Source: an alpha proteobacterium IMCC14465 (lineage in GTDB: Bacteria > Pseudomonadota > Alphaproteobacteria > RS24). Taken from it: DNA of 64,000 nucleotides. The position numbers and the translations under genes are program-made. The notes beneath the pieces were generated by a model. The model saw nothing but the letters and a program-made list of their open reading frames with translations. It was not told the DNA's origin and ran no database searches. Shown here piece after piece: positions 10,198-18,996 of the stretch; the stretch's first letter is position 1; the number at the start of each line of letters is the position of its first letter. The stretch is taken from assembly GCA_000293845.2 (NCBI GenBank), contig ALYF01000003.1, forward strand, positions 682,001-746,000, in the 5' to 3' direction.

Positions 10198-10552
10198 GGG
10201 ATGGAAATCTGAGTTCTGTTTCTACGCAAACTTATAGCATCTCGTCTTGTTGAATGCGAACCATTAAAGTGCGCCTGATTATAAGTGGCCTATTTGAAGT
10301 GTTCTGATTTAAGTGACATCTATGACAAATCAATCTAATTCGGGAATACACTCGCCACGACGTCGCTACAATGGCGACCGACTGACAAGGAGTCAATGTA
10401 AGATTTAAAATGCGTGACAAGCTTATCGTTAACATCAAATAACTGACTGATTTTGTGGTAGTTATTTAAATTATACTAAATTTGCGAAAAGCTAGGTGGT
10501 TGACCGAATTCCTATCAACGCCCTATGCTTGTGCAATGGAGAATCAAAGATA
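10198..10552. promoter_or_regulatory. Divergent intergenic region between tkt and the zapA operon
   Basis: 355 bp without a convincing gene. It must carry the leftward tkt promoter and a rightward promoter for the zapA group. TCGCCA and TGGCGA form an inverted repeat near 10349-10375, closely followed by AAGGAG and an ATG-TAA pair at 10396-10401. The last 100 bp are AT-rich (TTATTTAAATTATACT, about 10462-10477), as expected of a promoter. No specific operator was recognised. Confidence 0.4.
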
Positions 10553-10822
10553 ATGCAGGATATCCAAACGGCTTTGAAAAATTTTACTGAAGCTTTGCAA
10601 AAGCTGGAAGATCGTCTGCCTGAACGTATGGCCAAGGCGGCTCAAGCCAAATCCGAGCTGGAGTCTCTGACGATTGAAGCGGCGCATATGCGCAGCGAAA
10701 TTTCAGCGCTAAAAAAACAGATTTCTGCCGGCGCGTCAGCGCAAGGCAAGGCTGAACAGCAAATAGATGCTGCGATGAAGCAGTTGGATGAACTTATGAA
10801 TGGTGCGGGCGAACATGGCTGA
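10553..10822 (+). CDS. Coiled-coil protein, DUF4164/ZapB-like
   Basis: 89-residue, nearly all-helical protein rich in Ala, Glu, Lys and Gln (KNFTEALQKLEDRL, then LESLTIEAAHMRSEISALKK). In Alphaproteobacteria a short DUF4164 coiled coil often sits directly upstream of zapA and is thought to play a ZapB-like part in Z-ring organisation; that role is inference here. ATG 10553 is preferred over an in-frame GTG at 10496 because GGAG stands 12 bp upstream and the family begins here. Its 3' end overlaps zapA by 8 bp, which suggests translational coupling. Confidence 0.75.
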   Translation: MQDIQTALKNFTEALQKLEDRLPERMAKAAQAKSELESLTIEAAHMRSEISALKKQISAGASAQGKAEQQIDAAMKQLDELMNGAGEHG

Positions 10823-11171
10823 ACTGACAATATCTATTAATAGCAGACCCTTTGCCATTGCTTGTGCCGATGGGGATGAGCAACGCGTTAGCCGGCTGGC
10901 AGAAGACTTGGCGGCCAGGCTGGGTGAGGTCAAGAAGCATGTCAAAGGTGCGGGGGACTCGCATTTGCTGGTTCTGGTCGGGCTGACCTTATGCGACGAG
11001 CTTAACCTGCTTAATAATCAGATTGAGGGTGTGCGTCAGGATGTTGAGGCCGCCGGTAAAACGCGACTGGAGCTTGAAAAACAGGTTAAAGAATTTGAAA
11101 AACTTATCGCGACGTCTTTGGTGAGTGCGACAGAGAAAATTCAATCCCTTTCAGAGCATCTTGAAACCTAA
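10815..11171 (+). CDS. zapA: Cell division protein ZapA
   Basis: ZapA bundles FtsZ protofilaments at the division site. The 118-residue product begins MAELTISINSRPFAIACADG, the beta-strand head of the family, continues with DEQRVSRLAEDLAARL, and ends in a long coiled coil that forms the ZapA tetramer. ATG 10815 is chosen; an upstream in-frame GTG at 10800 would add five residues unlike the family. It overlaps the coiled-coil gene before it and is followed by a probable 6S RNA and the cyclo-ligase gene, the zapA-ssrS-ygfA order seen in many proteobacteria. Confidence 0.9.
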   Translation: MAELTISINSRPFAIACADGDEQRVSRLAEDLAARLGEVKKHVKGAGDSHLLVLVGLTLCDELNLLNNQIEGVRQDVEAAGKTRLELEKQVKEFEKLIATSLVSATEKIQSLSEHLET

Positions 11172-11174
11172 CCG

Positions 11175-11357
11175 CCTTTTAATTGCCGCCTTGAACGGGG
11201 GAAGTCTTCGTTCTATGTTCTGTTCAGGAGTTGTCCTGAATGGCGGGTCAATAACGCTCGGGACCTTACAATCCTTAAGGGAACTGTCCCTGCGCTAGAT
11301 CGTGGTCTGTTGCATATGGTGCCCACCTACTTATGTAGGTCTCCGGGGATCTGGCTC
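11175..11357 (+). ncRNA. ssrS: Probable 6S RNA
   Basis: 6S RNA mimics an open promoter and sequesters sigma-70 RNA polymerase in stationary phase. The call rests on position (between zapA and the 5-formyl-THF cyclo-ligase gene, the standard 6S locus) and on structure: an arm TTCAGGA-GTTG-TCCTGAA at 11223-11240, CGGGACC and GGGAACTGTCCC segments in the middle, and ACCTAC-TTAT-GTAGGT at 11325-11340 followed by TCCGGGGAT, which resembles the 3' arm of alphaproteobacterial 6S RNAs. Ends are approximate. A covariance search would settle it. Confidence 0.72.
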
Positions 11358-11372
11358 GTTGTCAGTGACAAC
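11358..11372. repeat. Perfect 7-bp inverted repeat after the 6S RNA
   Basis: GTTGTCA-G-TGACAAC is a palindrome with one central base, leading straight into the first tandem repeat copy. It has no T run, so it is not a typical terminator. It could mark 3' processing of the 6S transcript or be a protein site. Confidence 0.5.
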
Positions 11373-11460
11373 TCCGACTAAGAGTTGCACAAAAACATAA
11401 GCGACAACTCCGACTAGGCGTTGCACAAAAACATAAGTGACAACTCCGACTAGGCGTTGC
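11365..11460. repeat. 36-bp tandem repeat, 2.7 copies
   Basis: Copies at 11365-11400, 11401-11436 and a 24-bp partial at 11437-11460, at least 90 percent alike by eye. Each holds GACAACTCCGACTA and, when complete, ends in TTGCACAAAAACATAA. Within copy 1 CAACTC and GAGTTG can form a small hairpin; copies 2 and 3 weaken it to CAAC/GTTG. A related CAACGCCGAGCTT word follows at 11488. The array fills the gap between the 6S RNA and the cyclo-ligase gene and would be part of a shared transcript. Confidence 0.8.
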
Positions 11461-11519
11461 GCCATATATTGCGATATATAAGTACTCAACGCCGAGCTTA
11501 GAAAGATACATATATATTT

Positions 11520-12158
11520 ATGACATCCATCGATCAGGCCGCATCATCGTCTCGTGATATTCAGACGCATAAAAAAGATATCCGTCGCATTGCCGTGCAA
11601 ACGCGAAGGGCCGCCAAAAAAACAGAAACTGATAACCTCAAACTTAAGCTGCTGAATGTATTTTGTAGCTTCGCTTCAGATATATTGCCCGGCGCGTTTA
11701 ACATCACAAACAGGCCATTGGTTGCTGCGGCATATATGGCAGATGCATCAGAAATTGACCCATCTCAGATTTTGTCTTATCTGCGGGATACGGGCTGGCA
11801 AACAGCTCTCCCGTGTATTGAAGATGATGCGTCGCTTTCTTTTAGGGCGTGGCAGTTTGGAGATGCTTTGGCCATAGGCAAATATGATATGCAAGAACCC
11901 GCATCCGAGGCTGCGATAGTGATACCAGATTTGGTGATTGCGCCTCTTTTGGCCTTTGACCGCCAAGGCAATCGTCTTGGTCGCGGTGGCGGCTATTATG
12001 ACCGTGCGCTGAAAACACTCAGGGCGCAGGGACAGGTTCTGGTTGTGGGAATCGGGTTTGACGCGCAATTATTTGAGAAAGTGCCTCATGAACAGCATGA
12101 TGAGAAACTTGATTTTGCCCTTACACCTTCTGGGGTTCACGAATTTGAGGCGGCGTAA
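11520..12158 (+). CDS. ygfA: 5-formyltetrahydrofolate cyclo-ligase
   Basis: Converts 5-formyl-THF to 5,10-methenyl-THF with ATP, returning stored folate to one-carbon metabolism. 212 residues, usual length. The N-terminal helix HKKDIRRIAVQTRRAA matches the family pattern with its basic ATP-binding residues, and GRGGGYYDRAL (about residue 156) is the signature loop. ATG 11520 follows an AT-rich leader with no strong Shine-Dalgarno. It stands behind the 6S RNA gene, with which it is cotranscribed in enterobacteria, and overlaps the next gene by one base (TAATG). Confidence 0.88.
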   Translation: MTSIDQAASSSRDIQTHKKDIRRIAVQTRRAAKKTETDNLKLKLLNVFCSFASDILPGAFNITNRPLVAAAYMADASEIDPSQILSYLRDTGWQTALPCIEDDASLSFRAWQFGDALAIGKYDMQEPASEAAIVIPDLVIAPLLAFDRQGNRLGRGGGYYDRALKTLRAQGQVLVVGIGFDAQLFEKVPHEQHDEKLDFALTPSGVHEFEAA

Positions 12159-12961
12159 TGAAAATATTATTTTTGGGTGATATTGTTGGACGCGCGGCAC
12201 GCGAGGCTGTGCTTGAGGAATTGCCGGCCTTGCGCCGCGATATGAACATTGATTTTGTGGTTGTGAATGGTGAAAATGCTGCCGGTGGGTTTGGCATTAC
12301 CGAGGCCATTTCCAATAGCCTGTTTGATGCGGGGGCAGATGTCATCACATTGGGCAATCACGCTTGGGACCAGCGGGAAACGCTGACCCATATTGATAGA
12401 GAACCGCGACTGCTGCGTCCGGCAAATTTTCCTGCCAGCACACCGGGCAAAGGCGCCGGGCTTTTTACAACCGAAAATGGCGCGCAGGTACTTGTTGTTA
12501 CCGTGCAGGGGCAGGTTTATATGGAAACGCTGGAAGACCCGTTTGCTGCCGTTGAAAGAGAGCTTGCTGCCTGCCCATTGGGTGAGGCAACAGATGCCGT
12601 GATTGTAGAGATTCACGGGGAGGCGAGTTCGGAAAAAATGGCGATGGGGCATTTTTGCGATGGCCGCGCCAGTCTGGTGGTCGGGACACATACGCATGTA
12701 CCGACAGCGGATGTGCAAGTCTTTGACAATGGCACAGCCTATCAGACAGATGCCGGCATGTGCGGTGATTATGACAGTGTTATCGGTATGGAAAAAGAAG
12801 AACCGATGCGCCGTTTTATGACCAAAATGCGCAGTGGGCCGTTTAAACCGGCAATGGGTGCGGTGACGCTTTGTGGGCTGGTGGTAGAGACAGGACCGGA
12901 TGGGCTTGCCGTTTCCGCAAAACCTTTCCGCTCTGGTGGCCGGCTGGAACAGACTGTATAG
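12158..12961 (+). CDS. TIGR00282-family metallophosphoesterase (YmdB-like)
   Basis: Members of this family hydrolyse cyclic nucleotides such as cAMP in vitro; in Bacillus subtilis YmdB affects biofilm and motility choice. The 267-residue protein has the metal-binding set: LGDIVG at the N-terminus, NGENAAGG, LGNHAWDQ, EIHGEASSEK and GTHTHVPTAD. The start codon overlaps the cyclo-ligase stop, so the two are coupled. The role in this organism is not shown by the sequence. Confidence 0.87.
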   Translation: MKILFLGDIVGRAAREAVLEELPALRRDMNIDFVVVNGENAAGGFGITEAISNSLFDAGADVITLGNHAWDQRETLTHIDREPRLLRPANFPASTPGKGAGLFTTENGAQVLVVTVQGQVYMETLEDPFAAVERELAACPLGEATDAVIVEIHGEASSEKMAMGHFCDGRASLVVGTHTHVPTADVQVFDNGTAYQTDAGMCGDYDSVIGMEKEEPMRRFMTKMRSGPFKPAMGAVTLCGLVVETGPDGLAVSAKPFRSGGRLEQTV

Positions 12962-13027
12962 CTTGCGTCTTGTGAAAGCGGGTTGCTTTTCTCCTTTGGT
13001 CAGTCGTGAACAACAGGTAAAATAAGC

Positions 13028-13045
13028 GAATCATGGATATGATTC
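13028..13045. repeat. Inverted repeat upstream of yebC
   Basis: GAATCAT-GGAT-ATGATTC, a perfect 7-bp stem with a 4-nt loop, 65 bp before the yebC start. It has no T tail. It could be an operator or an mRNA-leader hairpin. Confidence 0.4.
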
Positions 13046-13109
13046 ACTGAATTAAACGCCGAACAAGGCATGTTGGGCATATTTAGTTTTAAAAAACCGG
13101 AACACATTA

Positions 13110-13868
13110 ATGGCAGGTCACTCCAAATTTAAAAATATTCAGCACCGTAAAGGCGCACAGGACAAAAAAAGAGCTAAAGTTTTCTCTCGTTTGTCTAAAG
13201 AAATTACCATAGCTGCGAAAATGGGCATGCCTGACCCGGACTCCAATCCGCGTCTGCGGACTGCTATTAACGCCGCCCGCGCCCAGAATATGCCGAAAGA
13301 TAATATTGAGCGCGCCATTAAAAAGAGTGCCGATGCAGGTGGCGAAAACTATGAAGAAGTTCGCTATGAGGGGTTTGGCCCAGGCGGGATTGGCGTCATT
13401 GTTGAAACTTTAACCGATAATCGCAACCGCACGGCTGGCGATGTGCGGACTGTTTTTACCAAATCCGGGGGGAATCTCGGGGAAACGGGATCCGTGTCAT
13501 TCATGTTTGACCGCCGAGGAGCTGTTGAATATCCGGGTGACGTCGCCGATGCGGATGCCGTGTTTGAAGCCGCGATTGAAGCCGGCGCTGAAGATGTTGA
13601 GAGCAGTGATGATACGCATGAAATTTTATGCGCCATGGAAGAATTGCATAATGTTGCCGCAGCGCTTGAAGGCGCACTTGACGGCTTATTAGGCCCACCC
13701 CCGTCGGCGCAAATTGTGTGGAAGCCGCAAAATGAAATTTCTGTCGATGAGGAAACGGCTGAAAAAGTTTTGCGCATGATGGAAGCGTTGGATGATTTGG
13801 ATGATGTGCAAAATGTCTATGCCAATTTTGATATTGCTGACGAGATTATGGAAAAACTCTCCGCCTGA
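13110..13868 (+). CDS. yebC: YebC/PmpR-family protein
   Basis: YebC/TACO1 proteins help ribosomes through polyproline stretches; some members are described as transcriptional regulators upstream of ruvC. The 252-residue product has the invariant start [18 protein letters not shown], the basic [10 protein letters not shown] helix, NIERAIKK and the [10 protein letters not shown] motif. It is 39 bp upstream of ruvC, the usual yebC-ruvCAB order. ATG 13110 is fixed by the conserved N-terminus. Confidence 0.93.
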   Translation: MAGHSKFKNIQHRKGAQDKKRAKVFSRLSKEITIAAKMGMPDPDSNPRLRTAINAARAQNMPKDNIERAIKKSADAGGENYEEVRYEGFGPGGIGVIVETLTDNRNRTAGDVRTVFTKSGGNLGETGSVSFMFDRRGAVEYPGDVADADAVFEAAIEAGAEDVESSDDTHEILCAMEELHNVAAALEGALDGLLGPPPSAQIVWKPQNEISVDEETAEKVLRMMEALDDLDDVQNVYANFDIADEIMEKLSA

Positions 13869-13907
13869 TGCGGCGTGTTTCATCACCATGCGCCTGAAGG
13901 AAATGTA

Positions 13908-14435
13908 ATGACCCAATCGCGCCGATTGATAGGACTGGATCCGGGGCTCAGAAATCTGGGCTGGGGTGTGATTGATGTCTCTCGCGGCAAGCTGGTTCAT
14001 ATTGCGAATGGCACGATTAGTTCAAATGCCAAAGACAGCCTCGCAGACAGGCTGGTTCAGCTCATGCTGGGGCTGGAAGACGTCGTTGATACCCATCAGC
14101 CCAATCAAGCCGCCGTTGAAAATAGTTTCGTCAATAAAGATGGCGCCGCGACCCTAAAGCTGGGGCAAGCGCGAGCCGTGTGTCTGATTGTTCCGGCGCG
14201 CAAGGGGCTGAAGGTTTTTGAATATGCGCCGAATTTTATAAAGCGCAGTGTCACGGGAGCAGGGCATGCGGATAAGCACCAAATAAACGCGATGGTAAAA
14301 ACGCTTCTGCCGCAAGCCAAACCTGAAAGCGAGCATGCCGCTGATGCACTCGCCATTGCGATAACGCATGCGCATGCGGGTGACCTTGATGAAAGACTTT
14401 CAAATCAAGCCGAACGGCTGAAGGTGAAATCATGA
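13908..14435 (+). CDS. ruvC: Holliday junction resolvase RuvC
   Basis: Endonuclease that cuts Holliday junctions within RuvABC. 175 residues, usual length. Acidic active-site residues are visible in LIGLDPGLRNLGWG (first Asp), AAVENSF (Glu) and EHAADALAIA (C-terminal Asp pair region). ATG 13908 follows GAAGGAAATGTA; an in-frame upstream start near 13875 would add 11 non-conserved residues. The last four bases overlap ruvA, so translation is coupled. Confidence 0.93.
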   Translation: MTQSRRLIGLDPGLRNLGWGVIDVSRGKLVHIANGTISSNAKDSLADRLVQLMLGLEDVVDTHQPNQAAVENSFVNKDGAATLKLGQARAVCLIVPARKGLKVFEYAPNFIKRSVTGAGHADKHQINAMVKTLLPQAKPESEHAADALAIAITHAHAGDLDERLSNQAERLKVKS

Positions 14436-15139
14436 TTGGGCGTCTCAAAGGATTGGTTGACGGTGTTGGCGATGGCTGGGTTCTGATTGATGTGAATGGC
14501 GTGTGTTATCTGGTTGAAGGGTCCGGGCGGATGCTTTCCAGCCTCCCTGGGCAGGGCGAAAGGGTGACGCTGGCCATAGAAACTTATGTGCGTGAAGACC
14601 AGTTCCGACTGTTTGGCTTTTTATCAGAAGAAGAAAGAAGCTGGTTTAAACTTTTACTTGGCGTACAGGGTGTTGGGGCGAAAGTTGCACTCGCTATTCA
14701 AAGCGTTTTATCGGTGGGTGAGTTATCACAAGCGGTGATGGCACAAGATAAAACGATGGTGTCCCGTGCGCCGGGTGTTGGGCCTAAAGTTGCTCAACGG
14801 ATTGTCCAGGAGCTCAAAGACAAAATACCGGAAACATCTTTTGTCGTGGCGGGTCAACATATGACTGGTGGTGAGATTGGCAGTGAAATTAGGGGTGAAG
14901 TTGGGGGTGCCGGTATAAGCGATAACCCCGCCGTGAACACGGCAGTAAGCGATGCTCTGTCAGCGCTTACCAATCTGGGTTATGCCAGAAGTCAGGCGCA
15001 TGTCGCTGTGATGACGGTTATGGGACAAATAAATCAATCTTCTGGTGAGGCAGGTGGTGAGGCAGGTGGTGGCTCTGAAGATATCAGCACACAAGATTTG
15101 ATTAAACGCGCCCTTAAGGAGCTTGCCGAAAATGCCTAA
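14432..15139 (+). CDS. ruvA: Holliday junction DNA helicase subunit RuvA
   Basis: RuvA binds the four-way junction and recruits the RuvB motor. 235 residues, longer than the roughly 203 of E. coli. N-terminal OB fold ([12 protein letters not shown]), two helix-hairpin-helix motifs ([13 protein letters not shown] and [12 protein letters not shown]), a long linker, and a C-terminal domain III ([16 protein letters not shown]). Extra length comes from the linker and from a [10 protein letters not shown] repeat near the C-terminus (about residue 210), made by a short in-frame tandem repeat. It overlaps ruvB by 8 bp. Confidence 0.93.
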   Translation: MIGRLKGLVDGVGDGWVLIDVNGVCYLVEGSGRMLSSLPGQGERVTLAIETYVREDQFRLFGFLSEEERSWFKLLLGVQGVGAKVALAIQSVLSVGELSQAVMAQDKTMVSRAPGVGPKVAQRIVQELKDKIPETSFVVAGQHMTGGEIGSEIRGEVGGAGISDNPAVNTAVSDALSALTNLGYARSQAHVAVMTVMGQINQSSGEAGGEAGGGSEDISTQDLIKRALKELAENA

Positions 15140-16241
15140 GAAAAATAATGAGAAAAATGATGATAAAGATGATGAGAGAGAAATCTCCGCGCCCGCTCAA
15201 CGCGACGATCAGGACTCCGCCATGCGCCCGCAAATGCTTTCGGATTTTGTCGGTCAGCATAAGGGGCGGGATAATCTCTCGATCTTTATTCAAGCTGCAA
15301 AATCGCGCGGAGATGCGATGGACCATGTGCTGTTTGCCGGACCACCCGGGCTGGGTAAGACGACATTGGCACAAATTGTATCGCGTGAATTGGGCGTTGG
15401 CTTTCGAGCTACGTCAGGTCCGGTGATTACAAAAGCGGGAGACCTCGCCGCTTTGCTGACGAATCTTGAAAGCAATGATGTTTTGTTTATTGATGAAATT
15501 CACCGCCTCAGCCCTGCTGTGGAAGAAGTCCTATATCCGGCGATGGAAGATTTTGAATTGGATTTGATGATTGGCGAAGGGCCTGCGGCGCGGTCCGTCA
15601 AAATTGACCTGCCGCCCTTCACGCTTGTCGGGGCAACTACGCGGGCTGGTTTGCTGACGACACCTTTGAGAGACAGGTTTGGTATTCAAATTTATCTCGG
15701 CTTTTATGAGTTGGATGAGCTGGAGCATATTGTCCGGCGCAATGCGAAGCTGATGGGATTGGCGATTAATGATGCGGGGGCGCGCGAAGTGGCAAGACGC
15801 TCACGTGGGACGCCGCGCGTTGCCGGAAGGCTTCTCCGCCGTGTTCGGGATTTTGCCACCGTTGCAAATGCTGGCGAAATTACGGCGCAAATTGCCGATG
15901 AAGCCCTTGTGAAACTTGAGGTTGATAGCCGTGGTCTTGATGCGCTAGACCACCGCTATCTTTCTACGGTGGCTGAGAAGTTTCTCGGTGGGCCTGTTGG
16001 GATTGATACGATTTCAGCCGCGCTCGGTGAACCGCGTGATGCGTTAGAAGATATTGTAGAACCCTTTCTGATACAGCTTGGATTTTTAAATCGCACGCCA
16101 CGAGGCCGCATGTTAATGCCCGTAGCCTTCACGCATTTGGGGTTAACGCCGCCGTCAAATATGGGTGCCTCAGATATGACCCCTAATAAAGGTGGTGATA
16201 AAGGTGATGATTTGTTTCATGCCCAACCGGAAGAAAACTGA
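15132..16241 (+). CDS. ruvB: Holliday junction DNA helicase motor RuvB
   Basis: AAA+ ATPase that drives branch migration. 369 residues from ATG 15132, somewhat long because of a charged N-terminal extension ([15 protein letters not shown]) and a C-terminal extension after the winged helix. Seen: [11 protein letters not shown], Walker [10 protein letters not shown], Walker B LFIDEIHR, sensor GATTRAG, arginine-finger region LRDRFGI, and the winged-helix end [10 protein letters not shown]. Start codon and N-terminus overlap ruvA. Its stop codon lies in a 19-bp tandem duplication that runs into ybgC. Confidence 0.95.
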   Translation: MPKKNNEKNDDKDDEREISAPAQRDDQDSAMRPQMLSDFVGQHKGRDNLSIFIQAAKSRGDAMDHVLFAGPPGLGKTTLAQIVSRELGVGFRATSGPVITKAGDLAALLTNLESNDVLFIDEIHRLSPAVEEVLYPAMEDFELDLMIGEGPAARSVKIDLPPFTLVGATTRAGLLTTPLRDRFGIQIYLGFYELDELEHIVRRNAKLMGLAINDAGAREVARRSRGTPRVAGRLLRRVRDFATVANAGEITAQIADEALVKLEVDSRGLDALDHRYLSTVAEKFLGGPVGIDTISAALGEPRDALEDIVEPFLIQLGFLNRTPRGRMLMPVAFTHLGLTPPSNMGASDMTPNKGGDKGDDLFHAQPEEN

Positions 16242-16264
16242 CATGCCGGAAGATAACTGAAATG
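16227..16264 (+). repeat. 19-bp tandem duplication across the ruvB-ybgC junction
   Basis: CCGGAAGAAAACTGACATG (16227-16245) is followed at once by CCGGAAGATAACTGAAATG (16246-16264), two mismatches. Each copy carries a ribosome-binding-like GGAAGA, a stop TGA and an ATG. In copy 1 the TGA ends ruvB and the ATG (16243) opens a five-codon frame ending at the TGA of copy 2; the ATG of copy 2 starts ybgC. Confidence 0.85.
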
Positions 16265-16723
16265 AATGACCTGTCTCAAAACGGCATTCATCGCTTGCCG
16301 GTTCGCGTCTATTACGAGGATACGGATTTTTCGGGTGTGGTATATCACGCTAATTATTTGCGTTTTGCCGAGCGCGGGCGGTCAGAGTTTCTTCATGCAT
16401 GCGGCATTCATCACGCGGAGCTGTTTAATCGCCCCGACCCGCTGGCCTTTACGGTCGTGACGATGAATATTGATTTTCTTTCTCCTGCAAAAATCGATGA
16501 CAAGCTGGATGTGATATCCGCTTATCTATCCATTAAAGGCGCGCGCCTGCTGATTAAGCAGGCCATTATGCTGGAGCGCAAAATTTTGTGGCGGGCAGAT
16601 GTGACTGTCGCTTGCATTTCAGCCACCGGGCGTCCGGTGCGGATGCCGAATGATGTTTTGAGCCTGCTTAAGCCGCATTTGACGCAAGAAGAAGATTTCC
16701 TGAATTTCTTAGATAAGCCCTAG
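16262..16723 (+). CDS. ybgC: Tol-Pal-associated acyl-CoA thioesterase YbgC
   Basis: Hot-dog-fold thioesterase encoded at the head of tol-pal operons, linked to phospholipid handling. 153 residues; YYEDTDFSGVVYHANYLRF contains the catalytic Asp and the His/Asn of the family, followed by ERGRSEFL. ATG 16262 lies in the second copy of a 19-bp duplication and is preceded by GGAAGA. tolQ begins 55 bp later. Confidence 0.92.
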   Translation: MNDLSQNGIHRLPVRVYYEDTDFSGVVYHANYLRFAERGRSEFLHACGIHHAELFNRPDPLAFTVVTMNIDFLSPAKIDDKLDVISAYLSIKGARLLIKQAIMLERKILWRADVTVACISATGRPVRMPNDVLSLLKPHLTQEEDFLNFLDKP

Positions 16724-16778
16724 TTTGGTCACATTTATCCGGCAAAACATCATGACATAATGCAGGAGATGTAAACGG

Positions 16779-17549
16779 ATGAATGAATTGCTTGATGTTG
16801 TGAGTGATCCAGCACTGGTGGAGCAGGCTACGGCGCTCTCAAATGCAGATTTCAGTCTCTATTCTTTGTTTTTGCGCGCTGATTGGGTCGTCAAAATTGT
16901 CATGATTGGTCTTGTGATGGCGTCTGTTCAGAGTTGGGCAATTATTATTGAAAAAACAATGACGTTGCGTCGCCTGTCCCGCAAGGCAACGGATTTTGAA
17001 AAATTTTTCTGGTCGGGTGAAAATCTCTCCACTCTCTATAAACGTGTCAATGAGCGGGCTGACCACCCTATGGCGCGGGTGTTTCTTTCCGGTATGAAAG
17101 AATGGGTCAGAAGTACCTCGGATGGTTCAAATGGCTCAGGCGGTTCAGATGGATTGGGCGGCGGTAAAGATAAAAAAATCACGCCCGAACTGATTAACCG
17201 CGTCGACCGCACGCTTAATGGCGCGGTGGCGCAGGAAGCCGGCACGCTCTCCAATCGCTTGCTGTTTCTCGCAACGGTTGGAGCTATCGCGCCATTTGTC
17301 GGTCTGTTTGGCACAGTATGGGGCATTATGAATAGCTTTCAGGCGATTGCCATGAGCCAAAACACCAATCTTGCAGTTGTTGCGCCCGGCATTGCGGAAG
17401 CGCTTTTCGCAACAGGCCTCGGCTTGCTTGCCGCGATACCCGCGGTTATCGCTTATAATAAATTCACCTCGGATATTAACCTTTATGTGGCACGTCTGGA
17501 TTATTTCGCAGATGAATTTTCAATTTTTCTGGACCGTCAATCCGGTTAG
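16779..17549 (+). CDS. tolQ: Tol-Pal system proton channel subunit TolQ
   Basis: Inner-membrane protein that with TolR uses the proton gradient to energise TolA during constriction. 256 residues with three membrane segments: about 32-52, then VGAIAPFVGLFGTVWGIM (about 168-185) and APGIAEALFATGLGLLAAIPAVIAY. The cytoplasmic loop carries a Gly/Ser/Asp-rich insertion (SNGSGGSDGLGGG, about residues 113-130). RBS AGGAG lies just upstream of ATG 16779. It leads the tolQRAB-pal-cpoB row. Confidence 0.94.
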   Translation: MNELLDVVSDPALVEQATALSNADFSLYSLFLRADWVVKIVMIGLVMASVQSWAIIIEKTMTLRRLSRKATDFEKFFWSGENLSTLYKRVNERADHPMARVFLSGMKEWVRSTSDGSNGSGGSDGLGGGKDKKITPELINRVDRTLNGAVAQEAGTLSNRLLFLATVGAIAPFVGLFGTVWGIMNSFQAIAMSQNTNLAVVAPGIAEALFATGLGLLAAIPAVIAYNKFTSDINLYVARLDYFADEFSIFLDRQSG

Positions 17550-17567
17550 CACCCTGAAGGGTATCTC

Positions 17568-18068
17568 ATGGCAGTCAATATGAACTCACATCAAAATGCC
17601 GCCTCTGGGAGAAACTCTTCCCGGCATGGTCACCATCATCAGGCGAGACGTTATCAAGCGCGTCGGCATCAGGCGCCGATGAGTGAGATTAACGTCACAC
17701 CCATGGTGGATGTGATGTTGGTTCTGCTCATTGTCTTTATGGTTGCCGCCCCCCTGCTGACGGTAGGTGTGCCGGTTAATTTGCCCAAATCAGCCGCGAA
17801 GCCGTTGACCGGCGATAGCGAGCCATTGGCGATAACCGTAAAGGCTGACGGTAAGGTTTTCTTGCAAGATACCGCTATTGAGGCATCTAATTTGGTTGTC
17901 AAACTGCGCGCCATTGCTGGTACGGGCTATGAGGAACGGATTTATGTGCGCGGCGATAAGGATGTTGCTTATGGTGATGTGGCGGATATCGTGGCGCGTA
18001 TTAATGCTGCTGGTTTTTCCAAAGTTGCGCTGGTCACGGATTTAAAATCCAGTCAGGGTAAAAAATAA
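17568..18068 (+). CDS. tolR: Tol-Pal system protein TolR
   Basis: ExbD/TolR-family partner of TolQ. 166 residues: a His/Arg-rich cytoplasmic N-terminus, then MSEINVTPMVDVMLVLLIVF, whose transmembrane Asp takes part in proton passage, and a periplasmic domain. It starts 18 bp after tolQ, and its stop codon is directly followed by the tolA ATG (TAAATG). The N-terminal stretch (QARRYQARRHQAP) is a small internal repeat. Confidence 0.93.
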   Translation: MAVNMNSHQNAASGRNSSRHGHHHQARRYQARRHQAPMSEINVTPMVDVMLVLLIVFMVAAPLLTVGVPVNLPKSAAKPLTGDSEPLAITVKADGKVFLQDTAIEASNLVVKLRAIAGTGYEERIYVRGDKDVAYGDVADIVARINAAGFSKVALVTDLKSSQGKK

Positions 18069-18974
18069 ATGGTGCGGCAGAACATAGCTCGCCAGTCTCA
18101 TGTCGGTGGCGGCTATTATCTCCGGCCATCCTCTCTTAATCGGGAGATTGCTCTTTCGGTTGTTTTGCACACTCTTATTGTTCTTTCTGCCTTTATCGCT
18201 TTGCCGACACCGGAGAAAATCAGCCTGCCCGATTATGCATTGCCGATTGACGTCATCACGATTGACGAATTTACCCGCATGACAAACCAAGACTTAAAAC
18301 CTGAAGTCAAGCCGGAAGATAAAATTGAGCCGACGCGCGACAAAGAAAAACCTCTTGCGACTATGCGCGAAGAAGTCGCGCAACCCCCAGCGCCACCACA
18401 AGCTAATGAAGCGGATGCGATGCCGCTACCCGAACCCAAATCAGCCGCGACGCCTAAACCCACAACCACAACCAAAGCGACAGACACCCTTCCTGAACCG
18501 GTTAATTTAGTCGGGGATGCTGTGCCACTGGCGCGCCCTCAACCTGTGAAGCCAAAACGAAAGCCGCTTCTGGATACGTCTGCGGTGCAAGCCCTATTGG
18601 ATAAAACCCCCGACTTGCCTGAGCCAGCGCCGCCCAAGCCTGTAGCGGATTTACCCCCCGGCGAAAGGATGAGCTTGAGTGAAATTGATGCCTTTAGAGC
18701 GCAAATTCGTGCCTGCTGGTCTGTCCCTGCAGGTGCTAAAAATGCTGAAAGTTTGGTGGTGCGGGTGCGCGTTCAACTGGACCCGTCAGGTCGCCCAATC
18801 GCGAAAAAAGTGATGAACCGCGCACAGCTCACAGATAGTTTTTTCCTGAGTGCCGCTGAAAGCGTTTTGCGCGCGATTGAAAGATGTCAGCCCTATAAAA
18901 TGCCAGCTGAAAAATATGAGAGCTGGCGTGATATGGAGCTTAATTTTGACCCAAGTACGATGTTAAATGGATAG
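18069..18974 (+). CDS. tolA: Tol-Pal system protein TolA
   Basis: TolA spans the periplasm from TolQR to TolB/Pal. 301 residues: one N-terminal membrane helix ([20 protein letters not shown], about 26-45), a Pro/Lys/Glu/Thr-rich stalk (about 75-195), and a C-terminal domain ([20 protein letters not shown]) of the TolA/TonB kind. It is short for TolA and the stalk is Pro-rich rather than the long Ala-rich helix of E. coli, as is common in Alphaproteobacteria. Between tolR and tolB with no gap. Confidence 0.88.
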   Translation: MVRQNIARQSHVGGGYYLRPSSLNREIALSVVLHTLIVLSAFIALPTPEKISLPDYALPIDVITIDEFTRMTNQDLKPEVKPEDKIEPTRDKEKPLATMREEVAQPPAPPQANEADAMPLPEPKSAATPKPTTTTKATDTLPEPVNLVGDAVPLARPQPVKPKRKPLLDTSAVQALLDKTPDLPEPAPPKPVADLPPGERMSLSEIDAFRAQIRACWSVPAGAKNAESLVVRVRVQLDPSGRPIAKKVMNRAQLTDSFFLSAAESVLRAIERCQPYKMPAEKYESWRDMELNFDPSTMLNG

Positions 18975-18996
18975 AGAAAATAAAAGGATCGAAGAA

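Noticed and set aside
10387-10401. AAGGAG followed by ATG-TAA start-stop pair
   Set aside because: Minimal start-stop elements arise often by chance; no conserved context could be shown.
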